DNA of 64,000 bases from positions 248,001 through 312,000 of the forward strand of contig NZ_JBKBQG010000001.1 in the NCBI RefSeq assembly GCF_046292825.1, read 5' to 3'. Made by a program: the position numbers and the translations under genes. The notes below the pieces were generated by a model, which saw nothing but the letters and a program-made list of their open reading frames with translations, did not search any database and was not told the DNA's origin. Of the stretch, positions 1 to 8,233 are shown piece by piece. Positions within the stretch are counted from its first letter, which is position 1; each line of letters starts with the position of its first letter. The DNA is from Salinarimonas sp046292825 (GTDB lineage: Bacteria > Pseudomonadota > Alphaproteobacteria > Rhizobiales > Beijerinckiaceae).

Positions 1-774
1 ATGGGTTCCGGCCCCCACGAACGCGGCCTCTCGAGACGCTGGATCCTCGAGGAGACCGAGCGCTCGCTCCGGCGGCTCGGCGTGGAGACCATCGACATCC
101 TCTACCTGCGCAAGGAGGATCACGGCACGCCGCTCGAAGAGACCGTTCGTGCGATCGCCGATCTCGTGCGCGCGCGCAAGGTCCGATATCTCGGGGTCTC
201 GAACCACCGCGCCTGGCGCGTCGCCCGTATCGCGAATCTGTGCGACGAGATGGGCATCGACCGGCCGGCCGTCTGCCAGCTCTACTACCACGCCTTCAAC
301 CGGATGGCCGAGATCGAGCTGATCCCGGCATGCACCGCGCTCGGCATCGGCGTCTACGCCTACAGCCCGCTCGCGCGCGGCGTCCTCACCGGCAAATACC
401 GCGCGGGCGGCGAGGCGCCGGCGGACAGCCGTGCGGCGAGCGGCGACAAGCGCATCCTCGAGACCGAGTACCACCCCGCCGCGCTCGCCGCGGCCGAGCG
501 GCTACGCGCCCATTGTGAAGAACGGGGCATCGCGATGGCGGATTTCGCCGCCGCCTGGATACTCGCGAACCCGCAGGTCACGGGTTTGGTCGCTGGGCCG
601 CGGACGCTCGAGCAGTGGCATGCCTATCTGCAGGCGCCGTCCGTTTCGCTCGCGGGGAGCGACGAGGCCTTCGTCGACGCTCTCGTTCCGCCCGGCACCA
701 CCGCAATCCCGCACCACATCGACCCGGCCTATGCGCCGGCGGGACGAGCCAGTCCTTGCGATCCTGCGGGCTGA
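1..774 (+). CDS. Aldo/keto reductase, 5'-truncated by the window edge
   Basis: This is the C-terminal 257 residues of an NAD(P)H-dependent aldo/keto reductase. The start of the (beta/alpha)8 barrel, with the catalytic Asp/Tyr, lies before base 1, so the ATG at position 1 is probably internal. Recognisable family blocks are GLSRRWILEETERSLRRLG near the start, then ETIDILYL, VRYLGVSN and AYSPLARGVLTGKY, where the Ser/Pro/Leu turn belongs to the cofactor region. The order and spacing match the AKR family, but the substrate cannot be read. Decayed DNA and insertion sequences follow, so it may itself be at an island edge. Confidence 0.85.
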   Translation: MGSGPHERGLSRRWILEETERSLRRLGVETIDILYLRKEDHGTPLEETVRAIADLVRARKVRYLGVSNHRAWRVARIANLCDEMGIDRPAVCQLYYHAFNRMAEIELIPACTALGIGVYAYSPLARGVLTGKYRAGGEAPADSRAASGDKRILETEYHPAALAAAERLRAHCEERGIAMADFAAAWILANPQVTGLVAGPRTLEQWHAYLQAPSVSLAGSDEAFVDALVPPGTTAIPHHIDPAYAPAGRASPCDPAG

Positions 775-1684
775 CTCTTCCAGGATAGCCGATGCGATAC
801 CGGATGTCGTCGACGGCGTGCTCGCCGGCCTCGAGTCGTCAACAAGCACCAGCGAGGGAGCACCAGGGAGGAGGTTGGCCTTGTGCTCGACGAAGCTTCA
901 GCAGGCGGATTCCTCCGGCCAGGCTCAGACGTGGGAAGGGCGCAGGACAGGGCGATCAGTCGGTTCATCTGCAGGCCTCGAGCGGTGGCAATAGACAGTC
1001 GAAATGCAACGCCTTGGCCGTAACTTTCGGTCGCCGCGGAACGGAGTCTCCGCGCCGCGGCCGACCGGCTCGGCGTGCCGCGCCCGGCGTCGCCAGAGAG
1101 CGGTCGACGTCACGGTTAGCCTGGTGCACGCCGGATTGCGGGAAGGCTCCGGGCGGACCGGAGGACAAGCCGCGGCGTCGAACGGGCGCGGCGCATCGAG
1201 CAGAATGTTTAGCTAATCAAGGCCTAGGTTTCTGGTTCTCTAGGCATATTTTTCGAGAAATGCTTGCCGACTGACCTTGCCGGCTAGCTGTGTAAGAGAT
1301 TGCTCATGTCGACAGGATGGAAAACCATCCGTATAGGCGGCCATACACGGCCCCAGGTCCATTCGCATCGTTGAGACCATCGTCGGACGTTCCCAAACTT
1401 CTCCTGTCGGCGCCAACGAAGAGCGAGTCGATTAAGAAATTGCAACTACTCAGTACGTTGAAGAATGAGGAATGGGCGACATAACAAGTCGCGATTCGGT
1501 TTCATCGACATCCAACAAGCAGCGGTTCGGACGCGATCTATGTTGTCTTGGATGCCTCGCGCAGATGAGAATGTAGCTGGCGAGAGGAGTCCGGGCGCGA
1601 TGATTTAGCGAGAGTGCACCCGAGCATCCTCCCGCAGCACTTCGCCCGAGCGAAGGACGTAAAAACGACGCATGAGCGGGTCAC
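775..1684. other. No supported gene; decayed, AT-richer stretch
   Basis: About 900 bases lie between the reductase and the first transposase remnant. Open frames here are short and have no recognisable protein blocks. The part near 1200-1520 is visibly less GC-rich than the rest of the window, which fits foreign or eroding DNA. No tRNA, repeat array or clear promoter was seen. Confidence 0.5.
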
Positions 1685-2017
1685 CGCCGAGATCGGCTCC
1701 CCTCCATGATCTGGGTCGACCAGGGCGCCGAGTTCGTCTCCCGCGATCTGGACCTGTGGGCATATCGGCATGGCGTCGTGCTCGACTTCTCGCGGCCCGG
1801 CAAGCCGACCGACAACGCCTTCGCCGATATCTTCAACGGGCGCCTCCGGGCGGAGTGCCTGAACGCCCACTGGTTCATCGGGCTTACGGACGCGCGAGAA
1901 AAGTTGGAGGCTTGGCGCAGATACTACAACGAGGAGCGCCCACACCGCGCGATCGGGTACAAGTGCCCGATCACCCCAGTGAGTCCCAACGGCCGATCCG
2001 GCTGGCCGTCGGCGTGA
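1685..2017 (+). pseudogene. IS3-family transposase OrfB, C-terminal remnant
   Basis: Only the last ~110 residues of an rve-type integrase core remain. The segment has VDQGAEFVSRDLDLWAYRHG (second catalytic Asp region), FSRPGKPTDNAF, and AWRRYYNEERPHRAIGYKCP containing the third catalytic Glu. The N-terminal half of OrfB and all of OrfA are absent. The same protein family is present as a longer but broken copy at 12970-13937 on the other strand. The DNA after both reading frames ends in the same sequence around CACGGATCAG, which marks the element's right end. In this copy that end is interrupted by the IS256-family element that starts at 2064. Confidence 0.85.
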
Positions 2018-2063
2018 CCCCCGAGACTCAAACTGCGGGTGCTCCAGCGTTCGGCCACGGATC

Positions 2064-3526
2064 GGTCGTGTCCCGCTTTATGGTGTAGCTCGACGCTAGC
2101 GGAGGCGGCCGTTCGCGCGCTTTCCATTGCGCCGTAGCGGACGGCCGGCTCCGTGGGACGGGTGGTCATCGACGGTTCTGCGGTAGGGTCGGGTTGCGAA
2201 GACCAACCTGAACCGAGGACCACCGATGACCGACGAGATGATGGCCCTGCGTGGGCTCGTGGAGAAGACCCCGGACGCCGATATCCTGCGCGAGATGATC
2301 GGCTTCGCCGCCGAGCGGTTGATGGAGCTCGAGGTTGGCGCGCTGACGGGTGCCGGCTACGGGGAGAAGAGCGCCGAGCAAATCGTGCAGCGCAACGGCT
2401 ATCGCGACCGGGACTGGGAGACGCGGGCCGGTACGGTCGAGCTGCGCATCCCGAAGCTGCGCAAGGGCGGCTACTTCCCGGGCTTTCTGGAGCCGCGGCG
2501 GATGGCCGAGAAGGCGCTGACGGCCGTGATCCAGGAGGCCTACATCCAGGGCGTCTCGACGCGCTCCGTCGACGATCTGGTCAAGGCGATGGGCATGAGC
2601 GGCGTCTCGAAGAGCCAGGTGAGCCGGCTCTGCCAGGAGATCGACGAGCGCGTGAAGGCCTTCCTCGACCGGCCGATCGAGGGCGACTGGCCCTATCTCT
2701 GGATCGACGCGACCTACGTCAAGGTGCGCCAGAACGGCCGTATCGTCTCGGTCGCGGTGATCGTGGCGGTCGGCGTCAACACCGATGGCCGACGCGAGGT
2801 TTTGGGGATGGACATCGGCCCGTCCGAGGCCGAGACCTTCTGGAAGGACTTCCTGCGCAAGCTCGCCCGGCGCGGCCTTCGCGGCGTGAAGCTCGTGATC
2901 TCGGACGCGCACGAAGGCATCAAGGCCGCCGTCTCGAAGGTCCTCACGGCCACCTGGCAAAGGTGCCGCGTCCAATTCGCTGCGCTTCGCTTCGCGGCGC
3001 CTTCGGCGTCATGCGCAATCTCCTGGCCCATTCCGGGCGCAGCGGACGGCGCGTCGTGTCCGCCTTCGTCGCGACCGCCTTCGCGCAGGAGGACGCCGCG
3101 GCTGCCCATCAGCAATGGCACCGGGTCGCCGACCAGCTCAGACCGAAGGCCCCGAAGCTCGCAGGCCTGATGGACGAGGCCGAGCACGACGTCCTCGCCT
3201 ACATGGACTTCCCCTTGCGGCACCGGGCCAAGCTGCACTCGACGAACCCCTCGAGCGCCTCAACGGCGAGATCAAGCGCCGGACCGAGGTCGTCGGCATC
3301 TTCCCCAACGAGAGTGCGATCACCCGTCTCGTCGGCGCGATCCTCCTCGAGCAGAACGACGAATGGGCCGTCCAGCGCGCCCGGTACATGACGCTGGAAA
3401 CCATCGCCGGCTTGAGCGATGATCCCGCCGTCAGCCTGCCAGCAATGGAGCCCTGACGAACGATCCGGTCTTGCCCAGGATCGTCCATGGCACCGCGTCA
3501 GCTACACCACGCCGCGGGACACGATC
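2064..3526 (+). mobile_element. IS256-family insertion sequence, 1463 bp, with target duplication
   Basis: The left end begins GGTCGTGTCCCGC and the right end, read in reverse complement, is GATCGTGTCCCGC. TGGTGTAGCT is shared further in on both sides. The 8-bp direct repeat CACGGATC flanks it at 2056-2063 and 3527-3534, the usual 8-9 bp target duplication of this family. The target is the right end of the IS3 remnant: joining the two flanks restores the CACGGATCAGC seen at the end of the second IS3 copy. The insertion is therefore nested and younger than the IS3 insertion. Its own transposase is broken. Confidence 0.88.
2226..3456 (+). pseudogene. IS256-family transposase with two frameshifts
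   Basis: Three overlapping frames together give one Mutator-type (IS256) DDE transposase. The first frame (2226 to about 2973) has the N-terminal domain, LWIDATYVKV with the first catalytic Asp, and LVISDAHEGIKAA with the second. It breaks at about 2974, where roughly 32 extra bases separate the codons for RVQF from those for MRN. The second frame carries VVSAFVATAFAQEDA to about 3245. There, one C is missing from the run in the NPLERLN motif, and the third frame supplies LERLNGEIKRRTEVVGIFPN, with the catalytic Glu, through the normal C-terminus. The element is unlikely to transpose on its own. Confidence 0.9.
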
Positions 3527-3646
3527 CACGGATCAGCACCGTACCTTTTGTTGCACCAAAAAGCTGACGAATAGTTGATGCTGCTGCCAGCGGTTTAGCA
3601 GGCAGATACGAGGTTCATCTCGGATGATGCCCGCGGGAGGAGAACG

Positions 3647-3676
3647 AAAAAGCCCGCCGGGTTCTGGCCGGCGGGC
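3647..3676 (-). terminator. Intrinsic terminator, minus strand
   Basis: A perfect 9-bp stem (GCCCGCCGG at 3652-3660 with CCGGCGGGC at 3668-3676) and a 7-base loop are followed on the minus strand by TTTTT. It sits about 110 bases beyond the stop of the small minus-strand frame at 3784-3987 and would end that transcript. Confidence 0.75.
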
Positions 3677-3783
3677 GAGTGCGGGGTTTTCAACAGCACC
3701 AAGCCAAGGTGCTTCTGCATTGTAGTTCTGCCCGGTTAATCGCGAGTGAAGTGCGGCGCACTCGGTCGTGCGGCGGTCGAAAA

Positions 3784-3987
3784 TCAAACATCTTGATCTG
3801 CATCGCGTTCTTTCGTGCGCAAGGCGTGAGTGTCATTCCTGCGGCGCCCTCTGCGCCTAAGCCCACGCGCGAAAGCGACAGCTGCAACAACGTTCGAAAA
3901 AGTGACCGGTGCGGACCGAGCGTCGCCGACGACACGACGAACCTGCCACCTGCCGTTCTTCGGTTTCACAAAGATGTAACTACCCAT
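3784..3987 (-). CDS. Small hypothetical protein (67 aa)
   Basis: The frame begins MGSYIFVKPKNGRWQVRRV and ends in a basic tail. No family is recognised with confidence. The first 45 residues have the look of short DUF2188-type proteins, with alternating hydrophobic strands around a GRWQVRR core, but this is only resemblance. The case for a gene is the terminator-like hairpin just before its start (3993-4013) and the strong terminator about 110 bases after its stop. The base composition here is less GC-rich than the flanking core genes. Confidence 0.4.
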   Translation of the reverse strand: MGSYIFVKPKNGRWQVRRVVGDARSAPVTFSNVVAAVAFARGLRRRGRRRNDTHALRTKERDADQDV

Positions 3988-3992
3988 GTAAA

Positions 3993-4013
3993 GCCCCGAA
4001 CAGCTAACGGGGC
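3993..4013 (-). terminator. Weak terminator-like hairpin between XRE gene and small ORF
   Basis: Read on the minus strand, GCCCCG, a 9-base loop and CGGGGC are followed by TTTA. It lies between the end of the XRE regulator (4099) and the ATG of the small frame at 3987. It could end the XRE transcript or attenuate readthrough. Confidence 0.45.
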
Positions 4014-4098
4014 AAGAACTAGGGCTACCGGCAACGGTTCCTAGGTTGAGCTCTCACATCCGAGTGAGGCGGCCTGGCCCGTCGGTGACCGCGTGGGA

Positions 4099-4496
4099 TC
4101 AAGAACGGCGGGCGCGCTTCGTCGGACCGGGACTCCTCTCGCTCGGAGCTAACGCGGCGAAAGTCTTCAGGGCATCGACGGCAGCACCGCGCATCACTGG
4201 CGACCCGATCTGGCGGGATGCCGCGAGCGCGGCGATTTCCTCGTGCGTGAGGAGCGCCCCTTCGTCACCTTCGGCACTGGGATTGAAGGCGGGCAACGGA
4301 AACTCGAGCATTCGGGCGATCGCCATGAGACGGCAAACGGCGTTTCGATCGGTGCCGTTCTCGTACTTCTGAACCTGCTGGTACGTGACGCCCAGCGCTT
4401 TCCCGAAATTGGTTTGCGACAATTCATCCGCTTACGAGCAAGCCGAATGCGACTGCCCAGCTCGGATTCGTCATTCGTCGTTGCACGGTTGCTCAT
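4099..4496 (-). pseudogene. XRE-family HTH regulator, frameshifted near the N-terminus
   Basis: The first part (ATG at 4496) reads MSNRATTNDESELGSRIRLA and the rest, in a different frame, reads SQTNFGKALGVTYQQVQKYE. Joined, they form a normal cI/Xre helix-turn-helix with recognition helix TYQQVQKYENG. At about 4420 the bases AATTGTCGC would need one more T to give the expected Asn-Leu-Ser-Gln. The second part could start at a TTG at 4422, but that would lack helix 1, so loss of function is more likely. The C-terminal half (PAFNPSAEGDEGALLTHEE) is typical of alphaproteobacterial Xre proteins that bind their own promoter. Confidence 0.8.
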
Positions 4497-4657
4497 ATGC
4501 GCCTCCACGGTTGAGCGCTGCTCTTCAATCGATCGAGCGGTAACCGCGAGTGGGAAGCGCCGCATAACGCAGGTTCGGAACATGCCTGTAGATCGGCGAC
4601 AGGGTCCCGCGCCGATTGGCTTGGGGGCCCAGGTCTAACCACCTTGCCTGCTCATTC

Positions 4658-4810
4658 CTAAGCAGGAAGCAAGAAGAGTCTTGGGGCACCCCGATCAACA
4701 AACAGGAGGGATCCCGGGGCGCGCCAATTCACCCACACGCCATCGGACTTCTCCAGCTCAAGGACGACGTGCGGGTGTTGTAGGCGCACCTCGATCGCGT
4801 GGACTCCCGT
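4658..4810 (-). pseudogene. Orphan C-terminal fragment of an unidentified protein
   Basis: An open stretch of 50 codons ending in TAG reads like natural protein (HPHVVLELEKSDGVWVNW then APGSLLFVDRGAPRLFLLPA). It is preceded directly by an in-frame TGA and has no ATG; a GTG at its eighth codon is the only plausible start. It follows the hypothetical gene ending at 4825 on the same strand. It may be that gene's displaced tail after a frameshift, or the relic of another gene. No family is recognised. Confidence 0.3.
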
Positions 4811-4824
4811 TCATGCGGGCGTCC

Positions 4825-5256
4825 TCAATCGACGGAAAAGTCGACGTTCTCGTCGCCGACAGCCCGGCCGGTCTGAAGGCCGTCGGCGGGATCGCCAAGG
4901 CGATGACTCGCCGCATCGACGAAGGCGCCGCGCGCATTGTCGGCGACGATCTTGGTCCCGCTCTCAACGAGGTGCCCAATGGCCACGGCGGCGCCCAGGT
5001 TGGATGTGGTCGTGCGCGTCGGCGCCGAGTCGTCGACGAAAAAGGGGTGCGACTCCGCGGGGAGCAGATCGACGGCGCGGCCATGAACGTCGGCGATAAC
5101 GGCAGCTCGCTCGTCGGCATCGAGGCGCACGAATGCGCGGGCCAAAGCGACGAGATCGCAGAGGATCTGGCGATCGGCACCGGGGAGACCGGTGCCTTCA
5201 GGGGCATCGAGGAGAGCCCCGGTGACGAAGGCGTCGAGATACTGGCTCTTGGGCAT
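4825..5256 (-). CDS. Hypothetical protein (143 aa)
   Basis: The frame extends up to 5298, but MPKSQYLDAFVTGALLDAPE at 5256 is the more natural start. The product looks like a soluble acidic alpha-helical protein (LVALARAFVRLDADERAAVI) followed by a Gly/Ala-rich C-terminal half with SNLGAAVAIGHLVESGTKIV. No signal peptide, membrane segment or known motif is evident, and the family was not recognised. It sits in a decayed neighbourhood and may be a gene in erosion, because a protein-like open stretch continues downstream in another frame. Confidence 0.5.
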   Translation of the reverse strand: MPKSQYLDAFVTGALLDAPEGTGLPGADRQILCDLVALARAFVRLDADERAAVIADVHGRAVDLLPAESHPFFVDDSAPTRTTTSNLGAAVAIGHLVESGTKIVADNARGAFVDAASHRLGDPADGLQTGRAVGDENVDFSVD

Positions 5257-5429
5257 TGCCGTCGTGCACACGTTGCAGGAGTGCGAACGATAGCGCAACC
5301 AGATCGCGCCGACACCTGTCGATTTTTACAGTTGACGGTTTGCCGATCTCGTGACGTCCCTCCCGATCCATCCTCGAGCCGCCGCTCGCCCGAAGATGCG
5401 CTCGGGGGGCTCGACGACGGCCGCGTTCG

Positions 5430-7769
5430 TCAGGCGATCCGCGGCGTCTTCTGCAAAGCGATGTCCAGTGCGGCGCGCAACGCTTCCTGCGTGTACGGCT
5501 TGGCGAGCCGTGTCACCGAGACAGCGGGCTCGTCCGAGACCTCGGCATAGCCGGATGCCATAATGATGGGGATGCTCGGCCGCATTTCCGCGACCTGCTT
5601 CGCAATCTCGAGGCCGTTGAGGCCGGGCATGGCATAGTCCGTGACGACCACGTCGAGCGTTCGTGTCTGGCGGAGAAGGGAGAGCGCTTCCTCTCCCGAG
5701 CGCGCCTCCAGGACGACGTGGCCGAGTTCCTCCAGCATGGCCGCGGTGCTCTCGAGAACGAGGGGATCGTCGTCGGCAACGAGGATGATGAGGTGGCGCC
5801 TTCCTTGCGGCGCAGCGGCAGAGCGCGACGGCTCCTGCCGGGGCGACGTCGAACTTCGAAAGGCGACGACGTTGGGGGCCTGCTCCGGCGTCGTTTCGGC
5901 GACGGGAAGCCAGATCTCCGCCGTCGTTCCCTGCCCCTCGGAGCTTTCGAGCACGAGGCGGCCGCGGGATTGCTCGGCGAGACCGTGCACCATCGACAAG
6001 CCCAACCCCGTTCCCTTGCCGACGCCCTTTGTCGTGAAGAACGGCTCTCGGGCCCGAGCGAGCGTCTGCGCGTCCATGCCGACGCCCTCGTCCGAGACGA
6101 ACACACAGACTTCCGCAGATCCTTCGGTGGTGCCTGGCGCCGCCCGCCCGCCGATGACCACGTTCCCGCCGTTCGGCATCGCGTCGCGCGCGTTCACGGT
6201 CAGGTTGAGGATCGCGAGTTCGAGTTGATGCGCATCTACCTTCGCGCTCGGCAGGGACAAGGGGAAGCGCGTCTCGATTCGAATGCCAGGCCCGATGGTG
6301 CGCTGGAGCAGCTCCGTCATGCCGTAAACGAGCGCGGCGAGGTTCACGGGTTGCGGCTCGAGATGCTGGCGACGGGCGAAGGCGAGCATCCGGCGCGTCA
6401 GCGCGACGCCACGCTCGGCACCCTGCATCGCATTGCCGACGAGGCGCGCGAGGCGGGGATCCGGCGGAAGCCGCTTCTGGAGGAGTTCGAGGCTGCTCGT
6501 GATCGCCATGAGGAGATTGTTGAAGTCGTGCGCGACGCCCCCGGTGAGCTGGCCGATCGCCTCCGTCTTCTGCGCCTGGGCGAGCGCCTCGCGGGCACTC
6601 TCGAGCTCGCGCTGAGCGCGTTTGGGCTCCGTCACGTCCCGCACGACCTTGGCGAAGCCCACGAGCCGCCCGTCGGGGCCCCGCATGGGATGGACGACGA
6701 CGCTCGCCTCGAAAGCGGTGCCGTCGCGCATCACCCGCTCGCCCTCCTCCTCGAAGCGGCCCTCTTCGGCTGCAATGCGCAGCTCGCGATCCGCCGCGCC
6801 GGCCTCCCGGGCCGCCTGCGTATGGAAGCGCGAGACGTGCGAGCCGATCACCTCCGCCGCCGAGTAGCCCATCACCCGCCGTGCGCTCTGCGGCCAACGT
6901 GTCACCCGCCCCTGTGCATCGAGGCCGATGATCACGTAATCGGTCAGGCTCTCGAGCAGGAGATCGAGCCGCTCCTCGCTCTCACGCGCCTGAGCCGCCT
7001 CTCGGGCCACGCGCAGCGAGTGATGGCGATCCATCACCGACGCGACGAGCGCGAGGCCGAGGATGAGGAGCGTCGTCGTCGCGATCCAGAGGGCGAGATG
7101 CGTGTCCGCGACCGACAGAGAGGCAGTGTGCGCTTCGTGGGCATGGAGTTCGAAATGCGCGCCGGCCATGGCGGCGTAATGCATGCCCGAAATCGCCGCC
7201 CCCATGACCATGGCTGCCCCGATGCGCTCGACCGGCCCAGTGTCGCGCGTCACGAGGGAGATCGCGAGCGTCGCCGCGCCGATCGCGATGGCGATCGACA
7301 GCACCACCCAGATCTCGTCGTGCGTGAGCTCGGCCGGCAGATGCATCGCGGCCATTCCGAGATAATGCATTCCCGCGATGCTGAGGCCGACGAACAGCCC
7401 GCTCGCCAGAAGGCTGAAAGCCCCGAAGCGAGGTCGGCTCGCGAGGGCAAATCCGAGGCCGCAGACGCCGATCGGCAGCGCGAGCGACGCCAACGTGAGG
7501 CCGAGGCCGTATCGGATCTCGATTTCCGGCAGGCTGAAGGCGAGCATGCCGACAAAATGCATCGACCAAATGCCGCCGCCCATCGCGAGCGCGGCCGCCG
7601 CGAGCCATGCGGCATGGGTGAGGTGGCTCGACGCGCGCGCCCGCGTCGCGAGGTCGAGTGCCGTGTAGGAGGCCGCGACCGCGAGCATGATCGAGAGCGC
7701 GACGAGGAGGGGATCGAGGGAGCCGGAAATGGTCATCGGCACGCAGGACCGGAGCACGAGAAGGGCCAT
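5430..7769 (-). CDS. MHYT-PAS hybrid sensor histidine kinase with receiver domain
   Basis: This 779-residue integral-membrane sensor starts with an MHYT domain of about seven membrane helices, with the repeated metal/gas-ligand motif as MHFVGM (70-75), MHYLGM and MHYAAM. A PAS domain (about 265-390) follows. Next come a HisKA domain with the phospho-acceptor in GGVAHDFNN and a HATPase_c domain with LNARDAMP-like N-box residues, DEGVGM and GKGTGLGLSM. A C-terminal receiver domain (about 650-770) has DD, the acceptor in VVVTDYAMPG and a late Lys in LAKPYT. It should autophosphorylate and pass phosphate to its own receiver. MHYT domains are proposed to sense O2, CO or NO through bound copper. 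A second ATG at 7736 is an alternative start. No cognate output regulator is adjacent. Confidence 0.93.
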   Translation of the reverse strand: MALLVLRSCVPMTISGSLDPLLVALSIMLAVAASYTALDLATRARASSHLTHAAWLAAAALAMGGGIWSMHFVGMLAFSLPEIEIRYGLGLTLASLALPIGVCGLGFALASRPRFGAFSLLASGLFVGLSIAGMHYLGMAAMHLPAELTHDEIWVVLSIAIAIGAATLAISLVTRDTGPVERIGAAMVMGAAISGMHYAAMAGAHFELHAHEAHTASLSVADTHLALWIATTTLLILGLALVASVMDRHHSLRVAREAAQARESEERLDLLLESLTDYVIIGLDAQGRVTRWPQSARRVMGYSAAEVIGSHVSRFHTQAAREAGAADRELRIAAEEGRFEEEGERVMRDGTAFEASVVVHPMRGPDGRLVGFAKVVRDVTEPKRAQRELESAREALAQAQKTEAIGQLTGGVAHDFNNLLMAITSSLELLQKRLPPDPRLARLVGNAMQGAERGVALTRRMLAFARRQHLEPQPVNLAALVYGMTELLQRTIGPGIRIETRFPLSLPSAKVDAHQLELAILNLTVNARDAMPNGGNVVIGGRAAPGTTEGSAEVCVFVSDEGVGMDAQTLARAREPFFTTKGVGKGTGLGLSMVHGLAEQSRGRLVLESSEGQGTTAEIWLPVAETTPEQAPNVVAFRSSTSPRQEPSRSAAAPQGRRHLIILVADDDPLVLESTAAMLEELGHVVLEARSGEEALSLLRQTRTLDVVVTDYAMPGLNGLEIAKQVAEMRPSIPIIMASGYAEVSDEPAVSVTRLAKPYTQEALRAALDIALQKTPRIA

Positions 7770-8025
7770 ACCGTTGCGTCAACCTCGTCTCGGATGCAAG
7801 CTTGGCGCTAACCTCGCATACGAGCTCTCGGAGATCGCGAAAGCGAACGCTTCTTCGTAGTCGCAGACTCATGGCCGTGCGCCGGCAAACCAGTCTCTTC
7901 GCAGAGCTGGCGACCGACTCGAGAACCGCGCCGAACGACGAGACGGAGGTTGCGCGTACCGATCTCCCCGCAATTACCGCGCCGCGGCGTCGTCCGCGCG
8001 CTCTTTGTCGGAGGCGTCGCAATAG

Positions 8026-8202
8026 GGAACGCAGCTGGATCTCCTCTTCAGCTTCATTATGCCCGGCCACCTCGATGACGTCGATCTCGCGAAGGAGGCG
8101 CGGATCCTGCGCCAAGAGCGGGCGTCCGGATCCTCGAGAAGCCTCGCCGGAGGGACATATTGGCGCGCCCGCTGCGCGAGGAGCTCGTCGCCGCGGCGAT
8201 GA
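8026..8202 (+). pseudogene. Response-regulator receiver domain fragment
   Basis: A plus-strand frame bounded by stops reads LDLLFSFIMPGHLDDVDLAK, then EARILRQER. This matches the beta3-alpha3 region of receiver domains, where LLFTDVVMPG-type sequence carries the phospho-acceptor Asp. Here the Asp position reads Phe, and nothing recognisable remains on either side. It lies in the 464-base gap between the MHYT kinase and the GGDEF-EAL gene, opposite in orientation to both. It looks like the last recognisable piece of a lost response regulator. Confidence 0.45.
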
Positions 8203-8233
8203 TCCGACGACGATAGCGCGCGGCCGGGCCACC

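Noticed and set aside
5718..7811. A 697-codon plus-strand frame opposite the MHYT kinase
   Set aside because: Its product is rich in Arg, Glu, His and Asp with no domain and is the antisense shadow of a complete sensor kinase.
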